Positions 1 through 5,915 of a DNA stretch of 50,730 bases are shown here, one piece after another. The stretch is taken from positions 1 to 50,730 of IMG/VR virus record IMGVR_UViG_3300028374_000504, one strand, 5' to 3'. Position 1 is the stretch's first letter. Each line of letters opens with the position of its first letter. The notes below the pieces were generated by a model that was not told the origin of the DNA, searched no databases, and was given only the letters and a program-made list of their open reading frames with translations. This DNA is from a virus. The position numbers and the translations under genes are program-made.

Positions 1-108
1 GACAAATCTCTAGTTTTGTATTGTAACACTACATGTATAGTTTTCCCATCCGGAGGAAATGTTGTTCACACATATTTCTATGATCCAAAAAACGGTTTGT
101 ACAGTTGA
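1..108 (+). CDS. C-terminal end of a small ORF (partial, open at left edge)
   Basis: The first 108 bases read without a stop in the frame that matches the last 35 residues of the ORF at 1086-1358, ending with the same tyrosine-serine and TGA. It lies wholly inside repeat copy A, so it is either the tail of a second, upstream copy of that ORF or an artefact of the contig end. Nothing about its N-terminus can be seen. The Cys-rich, aromatic composition is that of the small RHC-type ORFs found elsewhere in the window. Confidence 0.4.
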   Translation, partial: DKSLVLYCNTTCIVFPSGGNVVHTYFYDPKNGLYS

Positions 109-127
109 TGCTGATAAATCTGAACAA
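1..127. repeat. 127-bp exact direct repeat, copy A
   Basis: Bases 1-127 are identical to 1251-1377; the identity ends sharply at the sequence tgaacaa, followed by cgcc here and tctt in copy B. A perfect repeat of 127 bases at a sequence end equals a common maximum k-mer length in short-read assembly, so this copy may be a graph-overlap artefact. The alternative is a real duplication flanking a 1.1-kb cassette. Confidence 0.95.
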
Positions 128-1105
128 CGCCAATTAAGCAACAAGCAACAAGCAACAAGCTTTCAATTACATTGCAGACTTGGGTATTGTTGTATTAACA
201 CAGAATTAAGAAAAAAAGGTGTTTTCACTTCTAGGGGAATGCGCAAAAAGACATTTCGAGAGAAGGGTTTAAGTTATGTTTCCGAACTGGCATTACAGAA
301 TATTAAAGATGTTGAAGCACACTTAAAGTGGAACCAACAAAACGATATTCGTTTATTTCGATTTTCATCCGGGTTTTTTCCGTGGATGAGTGAATACAAA
401 ATAAACGAATTGCCAAATTACGATCAAATGCTTTTTGAAGCTCAGCGCATTGGTCAAAAATACTTTTTTCTAACAGATTGTCCACAACGCCCAACAATGC
501 ATCCTGATCATTTCAATGTTTTGGCGTCGAAGAATCCCAGAGTTGTTGAAAAGACAATTAAAGAATTAAATCAACATGCAGAAACTCTTGACATGTTTGG
601 CCTGCCCGCAGGTTATTCGAACCCCATTAACATTCACGTTAATACAACACAGGGCGGCAAAAAGGAATCATTGCAACGTTTTCGAGAGAATTTCAAATAT
701 CTTTCCGATAGTTGTCAAAAGCGATTGGTCGTAGAAAACGATGATAAGCCAAAACAATATACTGTAGAAGATCTATATGAGGAATTATATACGAAAATAG
801 ATATTCCGATTACATTTGACTATCATCATCACCGGCTGAATCCCGGGAAGCTTAACGAAGAAAAAGCAATTAAACTGGCTTCGAAAACGATCCCTAGCTG
901 GAAAAGGCAACTTGTTCATTATTCTTCGTCCAGAATGTTAAACGAGGATAAAACATCTCGGAGTCAGGCACACGCTGACTATATTCATGAACGAATTAAC
1001 ACATATGACCTATACTTAGATATAGAGTTGGAAGCTAAGGCCAAAGAGCAATCTCTTTTGAAATACAGAAAGGATTATTTGCAAAATGAGACATTGTATG
1101 TTTGA
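59..1105 (+). CDS. uvsE: UV damage endonuclease (UvdE/UvsE family), N-terminus probably chimeric
   Basis: UV-damage endonucleases nick DNA 5' of UV photoproducts and start an alternative excision repair pathway; they are TIM-barrel metalloenzymes. From about residue 38 the protein follows the family pattern: LGYCCIN, then LRKKGVFTSRGMR, then a block ending FFPWMSEY, a VVENDDK segment and a DYHHHRLNPG segment carrying likely metal-binding acidic and His residues. The first 23 residues come from the 127-bp repeat and are shared with the unrelated ORF at 1309. The next dozen come from an AAGCAAC heptamer tandem repeat. No in-frame ATG lies between the repeat and the conserved domain, so the annotated start is probably not the natural one. 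The catalytic domain looks intact. Its stop overlaps the next small ORF. Confidence 0.88.
   Translation: MLFTHISMIQKTVCTVDADKSEQRQLSNKQQATSFQLHCRLGYCCINTELRKKGVFTSRGMRKKTFREKGLSYVSELALQNIKDVEAHLKWNQQNDIRLFRFSSGFFPWMSEYKINELPNYDQMLFEAQRIGQKYFFLTDCPQRPTMHPDHFNVLASKNPRVVEKTIKELNQHAETLDMFGLPAGYSNPINIHVNTTQGGKKESLQRFRENFKYLSDSCQKRLVVENDDKPKQYTVEDLYEELYTKIDIPITFDYHHHRLNPGKLNEEKAIKLASKTIPSWKRQLVHYSSSRMLNEDKTSRSQAHADYIHERINTYDLYLDIELEAKAKEQSLLKYRKDYLQNETLYV
136..160 (+). repeat. AAGCAAC heptamer tandem repeat
   Basis: Three full copies and a partial fourth copy of the 7-mer AAGCAAC lie in tandem directly after the end of direct-repeat copy A and directly before the conserved UV-endonuclease domain. 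A 7-bp unit shifts the frame with every copy gained or lost, so slippage here would switch the reading frame at the gene's N-terminus. Confidence 0.85.
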
Positions 1106-1358
1106 TCATGAGCGTGCTTGTTACTTCGCGACAAGTGGAAAAACTTACGAGGACATTTATTGGATTGATTTCACGGTTAAGATGGCTGACTGCCAGAAAA
1201 TAATCATATTCTGGGATCAAGGCCAAATAGAAATGGCGAAATTAGAACAGGACAAATCTCTAGTTTTGTATTGTAACACTACATGTATAGTTTTCCCATC
1301 CGGAGGAAATGTTGTTCACACATATTTCTATGATCCAAAAAACGGTTTGTACAGTTGA
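1086..1358 (+). CDS. small RHC-motif protein (unknown function)
   Basis: A 90-residue protein starting M-RHC, the clearest form of the Arg-His-Cys N-terminal motif that recurs in about a dozen small ORFs of this window. It is Cys- and aromatic-rich (Cys at 4, 11 and 35 and a CNTTC segment near residue 65) and strand-rich by eye, with no membrane segment or known catalytic motif. The start overlaps the end of the UV endonuclease gene by 20 bases. Its last 36 codons lie in copy B of the 127-bp repeat and overlap the next ORF in another frame. I do not recognise a described family. Confidence 0.6.
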   Translation: MRHCMFDHERACYFATSGKTYEDIYWIDFTVKMADCQKIIIFWDQGQIEMAKLEQDKSLVLYCNTTCIVFPSGGNVVHTYFYDPKNGLYS

Positions 1359-1377
1359 TGCTGATAAATCTGAACAA
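1251..1377. repeat. 127-bp exact direct repeat, copy B
   Basis: Identical base for base to positions 1-127, at an offset of 1250. It holds the end of the RHC-motif ORF and the presumed start of the ORF at 1309, then leads into sequence continuous with thymidylate synthase. This copy is therefore the likely genuine context, with copy A the duplicate or alternative branch. Confidence 0.95.
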
Positions 1378-1551
1378 TCTTATGAAACATATTTGTCCGG
1401 TATTTGTTTTGGAAGAAATCCTCGAAGTTGGGGAGGTAGAGGAGACTTTGTGATATCTTATCAAGATGAGGTAATAGAATTTACCAATAAATCTAGAAAA
1501 ATGTACAAATATCTTGTGAAGCCCGGAGACATCGATGAAACAATACCTTAA
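1309..1551 (+). CDS. small hypothetical protein upstream of thymidylate synthase
   Basis: An 80-residue ORF with a glycine/arginine-rich middle ([11 protein letters not shown]) followed by strand-like sequence and a charged C-terminus. It overlaps the preceding RHC-motif ORF by 50 bases and the thymidylate synthase start by 17, which suggests translational coupling. A GGAGG lies only 2 bases before the chosen ATG, too close for a normal ribosome site, so a downstream start may be the real one; the convincing protein-like part begins around residue 24. I do not recognise a family. Confidence 0.5.
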   Translation: MLFTHISMIQKTVCTVDADKSEQSYETYLSGICFGRNPRSWGGRGDFVISYQDEVIEFTNKSRKMYKYLVKPGDIDETIP

Positions 1552-2362
1552 CATGTTACAACATGTGTTAGATAATGGAGAAGAACGCGAAGATAGAACC
1601 GGTACTGGAACACTTAGCGTTTTTGGTTATCAAAATGAATATGATTTGCAACAAGGTTTTCCGGCCGTCACAACAAAAAAACTGTATTGGCACGGAGTAG
1701 TAACAGAATTACTGTGGTTTTTGACTGGAGATACAAATATTAAATATCTCCAAGATCACAATGTTAATATTTGGAACGAATGGGCAGATGGGAAACGAAA
1801 TCTGGGCCCCGTGTACGGCAAACAATGGAGAGCATGGCAAACGAAAGAAAGTTGGGTCAATAATTTTTCTTGGGGTACTGCCGAAACGACCGATCAAATT
1901 GTTAATGTAATTAAATCCATTAAAGAGAATCCCACGTCTCGTCGACATATCGTCAGTGCATGGAATGTTACTGATTTGTATGAAATGGCGTTACCCCCGT
2001 GTCACATCCTGTTTCAATTCTATGTTAGAAAAGGAGAATATTTAGATTGTCAGTTGTACCAGCGCTCCGCAGACGCTTTCTTAGGAGTCCCGTTCAACAT
2101 TGCGTCATACAGTTTATTAACTTATATGATCGCTCAAATTTGTGACCTAAGACCGGGCCGTTTCATCCATTCATTCGGTGATTTGCATATTTACAAGAAT
2201 CACTTGGATCAAGTGAATGAACAACTATCAAGAGAACCGAAAGAATTGCCAAAGCTTTGGGCAAATAAAGAAATTGAACGAATCGACGATTTTAAACATG
2301 AGGATATCAAATTAATAGACTATGAGTCACATCCGGCCATTTCAGCGCCGATAGCAGTATAA
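1535..2362 (+). CDS. thyA: thymidylate synthase
   Basis: Converts dUMP and 5,10-methylenetetrahydrofolate to dTMP and dihydrofolate, supplying thymidine for phage replication. The 275-residue length is normal for bacterial and phage ThyA. Visible motifs are an N-terminal [13 protein letters not shown], the catalytic LPPCHI with the nucleophile at Cys156, the dUMP-binding [17 protein letters not shown] and a HIYKNH near the C-terminus, ending in the usual hydrophobic AV. It pairs functionally with the DHFR encoded at 6428, which recycles the dihydrofolate formed. It ends six bases before a tRNA gene. There is no sign of an intron, unlike T4 td. Confidence 0.98.
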   Translation: MKQYLNMLQHVLDNGEEREDRTGTGTLSVFGYQNEYDLQQGFPAVTTKKLYWHGVVTELLWFLTGDTNIKYLQDHNVNIWNEWADGKRNLGPVYGKQWRAWQTKESWVNNFSWGTAETTDQIVNVIKSIKENPTSRRHIVSAWNVTDLYEMALPPCHILFQFYVRKGEYLDCQLYQRSADAFLGVPFNIASYSLLTYMIAQICDLRPGRFIHSFGDLHIYKNHLDQVNEQLSREPKELPKLWANKEIERIDDFKHEDIKLIDYESHPAISAPIAV

Positions 2363-2368
2363 AAGTTT

Positions 2369-2460
2369 GCCCCTATAGCTTAACGGTAAAGCAGCGTGCT
2401 TATATCACGTATTTAGCTCCAGATTAGAGCAAGATCTAGGTTCGAATCCTAGTAGGGGTA
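2369..2460 (+). tRNA. tRNA-like gene, anticodon TAT, with an unusually long variable arm
   Basis: The acceptor stem pairs 2369-2375 with 2453-2459 (one G-U), the D stem is GCTT/AAGC, the anticodon stem GCGTG/CACGT closes a 7-base loop CTTATAT with anticodon TAT (Ile, AUA codons), and the T arm is CTAGG-TTCGAAT-CCTAG. Between anticodon and T stems lie about 25 bases with their own hairpin (GCTC/GAGC). Long variable arms belong to Leu, Ser and bacterial Tyr tRNAs, not Ile, so identity and function are uncertain even though every helix pairs well. Confidence 0.8.
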
Positions 2461-2491
2461 CTATGTATTAACTAAAAAGGAGAATAATCTC

Positions 2492-2707
2492 TTGAGTAAA
2501 ATGGAAGAGAAACGAAACTTAGAGAAGATTGGATACCCTGACCGTTACAAAAAAACCATCAGATACTATGAAAAGTATTCTCTGCGCGCCGAGCGCGCCC
2601 GGGTGAAACGAAGGCTAAACGAAATGACAAAACAAACCTCGTTTTATGATTGCGACATTTATAGTAAATCATCTACTAAAAAATTTACACCGTGGGATGT
2701 CATTTAA
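2492..2707 (+). CDS. small basic hypothetical protein
   Basis: A 71-residue, strongly basic, probably helical protein lying between two tRNA genes. An AGGAG sequence sits 9 bases upstream of the TTG used here as start; an ATG three codons later is the alternative but lies far from the ribosome site. The N-terminal half is rich in Lys, Arg, Glu and Tyr (for example RAERARVKRRL), which could suit nucleic-acid binding, but no domain is recognisable. Its stop overlaps the first bases of the next tRNA-like region. Confidence 0.65.
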   Translation: MSKMEEKRNLEKIGYPDRYKKTIRYYEKYSLRAERARVKRRLNEMTKQTSFYDCDIYSKSSTKKFTPWDVI

Positions 2708-2748
2708 CCCTTGACTCTCTGACTCACGTGACTACATTCTAATTGTTC

Positions 2749-2825
2749 GCCTCCGTATCCCCTGTGGCTTCTAACCACTTGAAAGGGTAACTGGACGCAT
2801 GCAGGTTCGACTCCTGCCGGGGGTG
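2749..2825 (+). tRNA. aberrant tRNA-like gene, probable tRNA-Arg(TCT) lacking a normal D arm
   Basis: The T arm GCAGG-TTCGACT-CCTGC is perfect and the acceptor stem pairs 2749-2755 with 2818-2824. The hairpin GTGG-CTTCTAA-CCAC has the typical loop of tRNA-Arg with anticodon TCT. Only 8 bases separate acceptor and anticodon stems, too few for a D arm, while 22 bases fill the variable region. The total of 77 bases is normal. It may be a decayed gene or a minimal tRNA; a weak CCC/GGG pairing could enclose the anticodon hairpin. Confidence 0.5.
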
Positions 2826-2848
2826 CTAACTTTAACTTCGGAGAAACA

Positions 2849-3034
2849 ATGAAATACAAGATCAAGATTAAAGACGGGATTCCATACTCAATCTTCGCCG
2901 GACAAGAGATTAATCTCAAAACGGTGAAATCTGTTAGCTTTGTTGGCAAAAAAGATTGCCATGTTCGAATCACTTACATGGATGATACAGAAAAGTGTTT
3001 ATTGGAGGATGAAGTGGAAATGAAATATACCTGA
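2849..3034 (+). CDS. small hypothetical protein
   Basis: A 61-residue ORF with a clear ribosome site (CGGAGAAACA before ATG). The sequence alternates charged and hydrophobic residues in short stretches (MKYKIKIKDGIPYSIF, then VKSVSFVGKKDCHVRITYMDD), suggesting a small beta-barrel or beta-sheet fold. It sits between two tRNA genes, as expected for the accessory interspersed genes of phage tRNA clusters. No family is recognised and there is no membrane segment. Confidence 0.65.
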   Translation: MKYKIKIKDGIPYSIFAGQEINLKTVKSVSFVGKKDCHVRITYMDDTEKCLLEDEVEMKYT

Positions 3035-3047
3035 GAATGGTGTATAC

Positions 3048-3120
3048 GCCTCTTTGGCAGAGTTGGTCAATGCGCCGGCCTCATAAGTCGGATATTCTGG
3101 TTCGATTCCAGAAAGAGGTA
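3048..3120 (+). tRNA. tRNA with CAT anticodon (elongator Met or Ile2)
   Basis: A complete 73-base cloverleaf: acceptor GCCTCTT/AAGAGGT, short D stem GCA/TGC, anticodon stem CCGGC/GTCGG with loop CTCATAA, and T arm TCTGG-TTCGATT-CCAGA. The paired 1-72 end argues against an initiator tRNA. Whether the wobble C is modified to lysidine, giving Ile, cannot be read from sequence. Confidence 0.93.
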
Positions 3121-3130
3121 TTAAATGTAA

Positions 3131-3277
3131 ATGTATCGTGGAAGACACTGCACATTATATCACAGAATCACACTAAATTCAATTCATATTGAGATTGCTA
3201 GTAGAAAAAGTTTTACTATGTTTCGAATTGAAGGAACAAACAATTTACTTATTACGCTAAAGATACCTTTAGACTAA
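3131..3277 (+). CDS. 48-residue RHC-motif ORF
   Basis: A short ORF starting MYRGRHCTLYHR, 10 bases after the CAT tRNA. The Arg-His-Cys tripeptide at residues 5-7 and the following alternation of polar and hydrophobic residues match the other small RHC ORFs in this window. Upstream sequence is A-rich without a good Shine-Dalgarno. On its own it would be dismissed as too short; membership of the recurrent set is the main support. Function unknown. Confidence 0.5.
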   Translation: MYRGRHCTLYHRITLNSIHIEIASRKSFTMFRIEGTNNLLITLKIPLD

Positions 3278-3336
3278 AATACATTCCTTCTATGGACATG
3301 AAATATCTAGAAAAAAACTTTAAATCTTAGCAGTAT

Positions 3337-3414
3337 GCGACTATCTTATAATGGTTATTACCTCGGTCTGCTAATCTTGTTCCGAAGACCTCGGTTCACA
3401 CCCGCGTGGTCGCT
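3337..3414 (+). tRNA. degenerate tRNA-like gene, GCT (Ser-type) anticodon loop
   Basis: The acceptor stem GCGACTA/TGGTCGC pairs fully, and the sequence CTGCTAA is the typical anticodon loop of tRNA-Ser(GCT). The flanking stem does not form in the normal register: TCGG and CCGA pair only if the loop is 15 bases. The T stem CTCGG/CCGCG has a mismatch and its loop reads TTCACAC instead of TTCRANY. At 78 bases it is too short for a standard class II serine tRNA. Probably a decayed or unusual tRNA. Confidence 0.5.
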
Positions 3415-3454
3415 TTGAGGAAAAATGAAAAATTCCATTGTTTTTATAAACTGT

Positions 3455-3528
3455 GGGTCGGTAGCATAAATAGGTAATGCGCTGGACTCTTAATCCGGTA
3501 GATGTGGGATCGAGGCCCACCCGACCCT
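3455..3528 (+). tRNA. tRNA-Lys(CTT)
   Basis: A complete 74-base cloverleaf: acceptor GGGTCGG/CCGACCC, D stem GCAT/ATGC, anticodon stem CTGGA/TCCGG with loop CTCTTAA giving anticodon CTT, and T arm GTGGG-ATCGAGG-CCCAC. The T loop starts with A instead of T, a small departure from consensus; all helices pair. It ends 19 bases before the phosphoesterase gene. Confidence 0.9.
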
Positions 3529-3547
3529 TAACTCACTAGGAGATATC

Positions 3548-4228
3548 ATGAAAATTGTATGTATTTCTGATACTCATTCGAAGCATGAACATATAGATAT
3601 GCCTGAAGGTGATATTTTAATCCATTCAGGTGATATTTGTTTTGCTAACAAAGGTGACCAACAAAGTGAATTAGTTCATTTGAACAAATTTAATGATTGG
3701 CTCGCAACCTTAAATTACAAACACAAGATTGTGATCGCTGGAAATCATGATATGATTCTCGAAGATTCTGGCAAAGAAAAAGCCAAAGAACTTCTGTCTA
3801 ACGCAATCTACTTGGATCAAGAATTAGTCGAAGTTGAAGGGTTTCGAATCTATGGAGAACCTCGACAACCCGAGTTCTTTGATTGGGGGTTTAATGTCTC
3901 AAGAAAAAGAATGAAAGACGTCTGGGAGCTAGTTCCAGAGAATGTTGATATTCTGGTAACTCATGGCCCGCCACATGGTCATGGGGACATCGCCCGGGAT
4001 ATGCATGGCGGCGGCTGGGGGCCCCCTAGAATGATCCGCGCGGGTTGCAAGTACCAACGCGCCTTAATCGACAGTCGATTGGCTGAGGGTGCCTTCAAAT
4101 TGGTTGTGTGCGGTCATATTCATTCGGGTTACGGTCGGCATGTAGTTGGGCCAACTCAAATTGTGAACGCATCAGTTGTGAATGAAAGATATCATCCGGT
4201 AAATAAACCCATTGTCATAGAATTATGA
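3548..4228 (+). CDS. calcineurin-like metallophosphoesterase
   Basis: A 226-residue member of the calcineurin-like phosphoesterase superfamily, closest in layout to the small MPPED-type enzymes with phosphodiesterase activity. The metal-binding blocks appear in order: ISDTH at residues 7-11, HSGDI near 26-30, AGNHD near 64-68, THGPPHG near 138 and CGHIHSG near 188. An AGGAG lies 7 bases before the ATG. It could hydrolyse cyclic nucleotides or nucleic-acid ends; the substrate is unknown. Its stop overlaps the start of the next ORF (ATGA). Confidence 0.92.
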   Translation: MKIVCISDTHSKHEHIDMPEGDILIHSGDICFANKGDQQSELVHLNKFNDWLATLNYKHKIVIAGNHDMILEDSGKEKAKELLSNAIYLDQELVEVEGFRIYGEPRQPEFFDWGFNVSRKRMKDVWELVPENVDILVTHGPPHGHGDIARDMHGGGWGPPRMIRAGCKYQRALIDSRLAEGAFKLVVCGHIHSGYGRHVVGPTQIVNASVVNERYHPVNKPIVIEL

Positions 4229-4431
4229 ACGAAAGATTTTGTTATGTTGAAACAACGTACAAGAAATACAGTTTGTCTGGTGCACACCGCCCCGACACCA
4301 TCGGTTTTTTTGGGTTAGCATTTTGTTTGTATGAGAAAGATGCTCCAATATTTAGAGGTTATGCTAACGATACTTGCATACTATTTGATGGTGAATTTTT
4401 GGGACGCTATAAAGGAAGATTTAATCATTAA
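4225..4431 (+). CDS. small protein with RFC variant of the RHC motif
   Basis: A 68-residue ORF coupled to the phosphoesterase by an ATGA overlap. It begins MNERFCYVE, where Arg-Phe-Cys stands in the place of the Arg-His-Cys tripeptide of the window's small-ORF set. The rest is aromatic and glycine-containing (TIGFFGLAFCLYEK, then ANDTCILFDGEFLG), with two further cysteines and no membrane helix. It converges on the - strand lipoprotein gene, whose 3' end it overlaps by 11 bases. No family is recognised. Confidence 0.6.
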   Translation: MNERFCYVETTYKKYSLSGAHRPDTIGFFGLAFCLYEKDAPIFRGYANDTCILFDGEFLGRYKGRFNH

Positions 4432-4687
4432 CACACACATAACCCCAATGAGGTCCGGTTTTGCACCACATCGGACTATCATTGGGGCAGATTACAGCTT
4501 CTTTTAATTTGCTAGCACATTTTGCAGAATATGTGATTTGTTTGTCAATAGGGTACGATCGTAGTTGACATAAACAAGTTGTTTCCCAATAGCCATTGGT
4601 TAAACCATCGGGTGTTGGTTGCAATTTAGAATCAACGTTTGGCCCACAACACATAACAAAGATAAATAAGAATAAGAATTTGTTCAT
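4421..4687 (-). CDS. small Cys-rich predicted lipoprotein (- strand)
   Basis: Read from the ATG at 4687, this is an 88-residue protein beginning MNKFLFLFIFVMCCGPN: a short basic start, a hydrophobic stretch and a Cys pair, as in a lipoprotein signal peptide. The mature part has six more cysteines (including CLC and a final WGYVC) and could form disulfides in the periplasm or outer membrane. It is one of only two - strand genes in the window. No Shine-Dalgarno is visible upstream. Longer readings run through the tRNA-Cys gene and are unlikely. Function unknown; an envelope or superinfection-exclusion role would be speculation. Confidence 0.6.
   Translation of the reverse strand: MNKFLFLFIFVMCCGPNVDSKLQPTPDGLTNGYWETTCLCQLRSYPIDKQITYSAKCASKLKEAVICPNDSPMWCKTGPHWGYVCVND
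4443..4487. terminator. inverted repeat at the convergent gene ends
   Basis: CCCCAATGA (4443-4451) and TCATTGGGG (4479-4487) are perfect 9-bp inverted repeats, with an inner GTCCG/CGGAC pair. The hairpin lies inside the 3' coding end of the - strand lipoprotein gene, just beyond the stop of the + strand ORF. It has no T run, so Rho-independent termination is doubtful; protection of mRNA 3' ends is another option. Confidence 0.4.
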
Positions 4688-4710
4688 TATATAATAACTA
4701 GTGAATAGAC

Positions 4711-4782
4711 GGGAATGTGGTCTAATGGTTATGACGCAGGTTTGCAAGTCCTGAGATCGTGGTTCGATCCCACGTTTTCCCT
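4711..4782 (+). tRNA. tRNA-Cys(GCA)
   Basis: A 72-base cloverleaf: acceptor GGGAATG/TTTTCCC (one T-T mismatch and one G-U), D stem GTC/GAC, anticodon stem CAGG/CCTG with loop region TTGCAAG giving GCA, and a perfect T arm CGTGG-TTCGATC-CCACG. Cys-tRNA supply may suit the many Cys-containing small phage proteins, though that link is inference. Confidence 0.85.
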
Positions 4783-4794
4783 TTGGAGAAAAAA

Positions 4795-4995
4795 ATGCTT
4801 GAAAACAATAGATATTGCTACTTTTATATTGATTCTGATCCGTCGCGCAGCCCACTCGCCGAACCTAGTGCTAAAGAATGTTTGTTGTTTGATTTGAACA
4901 ATCATCGTTGGTCTTCCGAAGAACAGTATATATTTTTTAATATTGCAGGCGATATCTCATTGAAAATGAAAACAACCTGCTTAGACCTGCAATAA
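4795..4995 (+). CDS. small protein with RYC variant of the RHC motif
   Basis: A 66-residue ORF with a good ribosome site (GGAG, then an A-rich spacer before ATG at 4795). The start MLENNRYCYFYID places Arg-Tyr-Cys where sister ORFs have Arg-His-Cys. It continues with a KECLLFDLNNH segment, an aromatic YIFFNIAGD and a final TTCLDLQ. It lies directly after tRNA-Cys. Upstream in-frame starts would read into the tRNA and are rejected. Function unknown. Confidence 0.6.
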   Translation: MLENNRYCYFYIDSDPSRSPLAEPSAKECLLFDLNNHRWSSEEQYIFFNIAGDISLKMKTTCLDLQ

Positions 4996-5028
4996 ATGTA
5001 AAATTTACGATTTAATGGAGTAACAATA

Positions 5029-5205
5029 ATGTTTTTTAAAAAAAGAGTAGAAATACAAAAAGAATTTGAAAACCTTGAATTTGCCAAAGGTTTCGCCGCT
5101 GGCTTAGAATTTTCTGGTAATCGAGACTTCCGTATAAAAGAAGTTAAAGACGACGATGACAAAATTGTCGTAATTATGGAAAAATTGGAACGTTCAAAGG
5201 TTTAA
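5029..5205 (+). CDS. 58-residue hypothetical protein
   Basis: A short ORF with GGAG 8 bases before the ATG. The protein starts MFFKKRVEIQKEFENLEF, has a glycine-containing middle (FAAGLEFSGN) and a run of acidic residues (KDDDDK) before a hydrophobic strand and a charged end. It is predicted soluble, helical then strand-like. Its TAA is one base from the next possible ATG, which suggests co-translation. No family is recognised. Confidence 0.55.
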   Translation: MFFKKRVEIQKEFENLEFAKGFAAGLEFSGNRDFRIKEVKDDDDKIVVIMEKLERSKV

Positions 5206-5225
5206 AATGAAGATGAGAGTTAACC

Positions 5226-5305
5226 CCCCGAATGAGGGCTTTTACTTACCACAGTCGTATTATTTGTGGTATGGTACACAGGCCACATGTTCGGGGTTTT
5301 TTTTT
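5226..5305 (+). terminator. stem-loop with T9 tract upstream of an RHC ORF
   Basis: CCCCGAA (5226-5232) pairs perfectly with TTCGGGG (5290-5296), an inner CCACA/TGTGG hairpin lies between, and nine T follow at 5297-5305. This has the form of an intrinsic terminator or attenuator. It lies within an open frame, so it could instead be coding sequence; the RHC start at 5309 is three bases after the T run. Confidence 0.5.
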
Positions 5306-5308
5306 ATC

Positions 5309-5518
5309 ATGAGACATTGCGTTTTTCGTCACCTACCTTTAGATTACCGAACACCTCGATACCCAGCTAATATTTTAAACTATGATAAGCGTGGTTGGAT
5401 CACATTCGCCGGCACTGTTCGCTCTGATAAAGATCCCTACGGTTATCAACGGTTTTATCAGGATCGAATCCGCTTCAGTAACAGAACCAATTTAATGAAA
5501 GATATGAACAGAAAATGA
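5309..5518 (+). CDS. small RHC-motif protein
   Basis: Read from ATG 5309 this is a 69-residue basic protein starting MRHCVFRHLPLDYR, nearly the same opening as the ORF at 1086. The frame is open back to an ATG at 5207, which would add 34 residues; I favour 5309 because the family motif then sits at the N-terminus and a terminator-like stem-loop fills the upstream part. Neither start has a strong Shine-Dalgarno. It overlaps the DUF3310 gene start by an ATGA. Function unknown. Confidence 0.6.
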   Translation: MRHCVFRHLPLDYRTPRYPANILNYDKRGWITFAGTVRSDKDPYGYQRFYQDRIRFSNRTNLMKDMNRK

Positions 5519-5733
5519 GTAATAAAAAAGAAGAAATAGATCATCCATCACATTACAACGCTGGCCAATACGAAGCTATCGATGTAATTGAGGATCAAGG
5601 TTTTGGAGAAGGATTCTGTTATGGCAACGCTATCAAATACTTACTTAGAGCTAAACACAAAGGTAACGAACTAAAAGATCTCAAAAAAACTCAATGGTAT
5701 CTGGATCGATTGATACAAAACTTGGAAAAGTAA
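5515..5733 (+). CDS. DUF3310 protein
   Basis: A 72-residue protein with the DUF3310 signature common in phages: HPSHYN near residue 10, then YEAIDVIE, a YGNAIKYLLRAKHKG block and LKKTQWYLDRLI. The family's function is unknown; it is often encoded near nucleotide-metabolism genes, as here (ThyA, DHFR). Start and stop overlap both neighbours, indicating an operon. Confidence 0.9.
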   Translation: MSNKKEEIDHPSHYNAGQYEAIDVIEDQGFGEGFCYGNAIKYLLRAKHKGNELKDLKKTQWYLDRLIQNLEK

Positions 5734-5915
5734 TGAAAAATCAAGATATAAGAATTGACTCGTATTCGAACAATCGAACTTTTAGTATCAAAACGACTCA
5801 TATGCCAACTCATACTATAGTAACTGCAAAAGGTACTTACGGCAAAGATTCAGAATATAAAACTCGCGAAAGACTACTTGGTGAATTAAAGAAAAAGGTA
5901 CAAAAACATGAGTAA
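5733..5915 (+). CDS. 60-residue hypothetical protein
   Basis: Starts at an ATG overlapping the DUF3310 stop (TAATG) and encodes MKNQDIRIDSYSNNRTFSIK, then a Thr/His-rich middle and a Lys/Arg/Glu-rich helical C-terminus. A longer upstream start would overlap DUF3310 by 40 bases and is less likely. Probably a small soluble protein; no family is recognised. Confidence 0.55.
   Translation: MKNQDIRIDSYSNNRTFSIKTTHMPTHTIVTAKGTYGKDSEYKTRERLLGELKKKVQKHE

Noticed and set aside
1-1377. Terminal redundancy of the phage genome
   Set aside because: The second copy is internal at 1251, not at the other end of the molecule, so it is not a terminal repeat visible here.
2707-2826. A single intron-containing or long tRNA using ACCCTTG at 2707-2713 as acceptor
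   Set aside because: ACCCTTG does pair with CGGGGGT with two G-U pairs, but the intervening sequence gives no consistent D or anticodon arm; the 77-base reading from 2749 is simpler.
4688-4855. N-terminal extension of the - strand lipoprotein ORF
   Set aside because: The extension is antisense to the tRNA-Cys gene and would bury the signal peptide; the ATG at 4687 gives a clean lipoprotein start.
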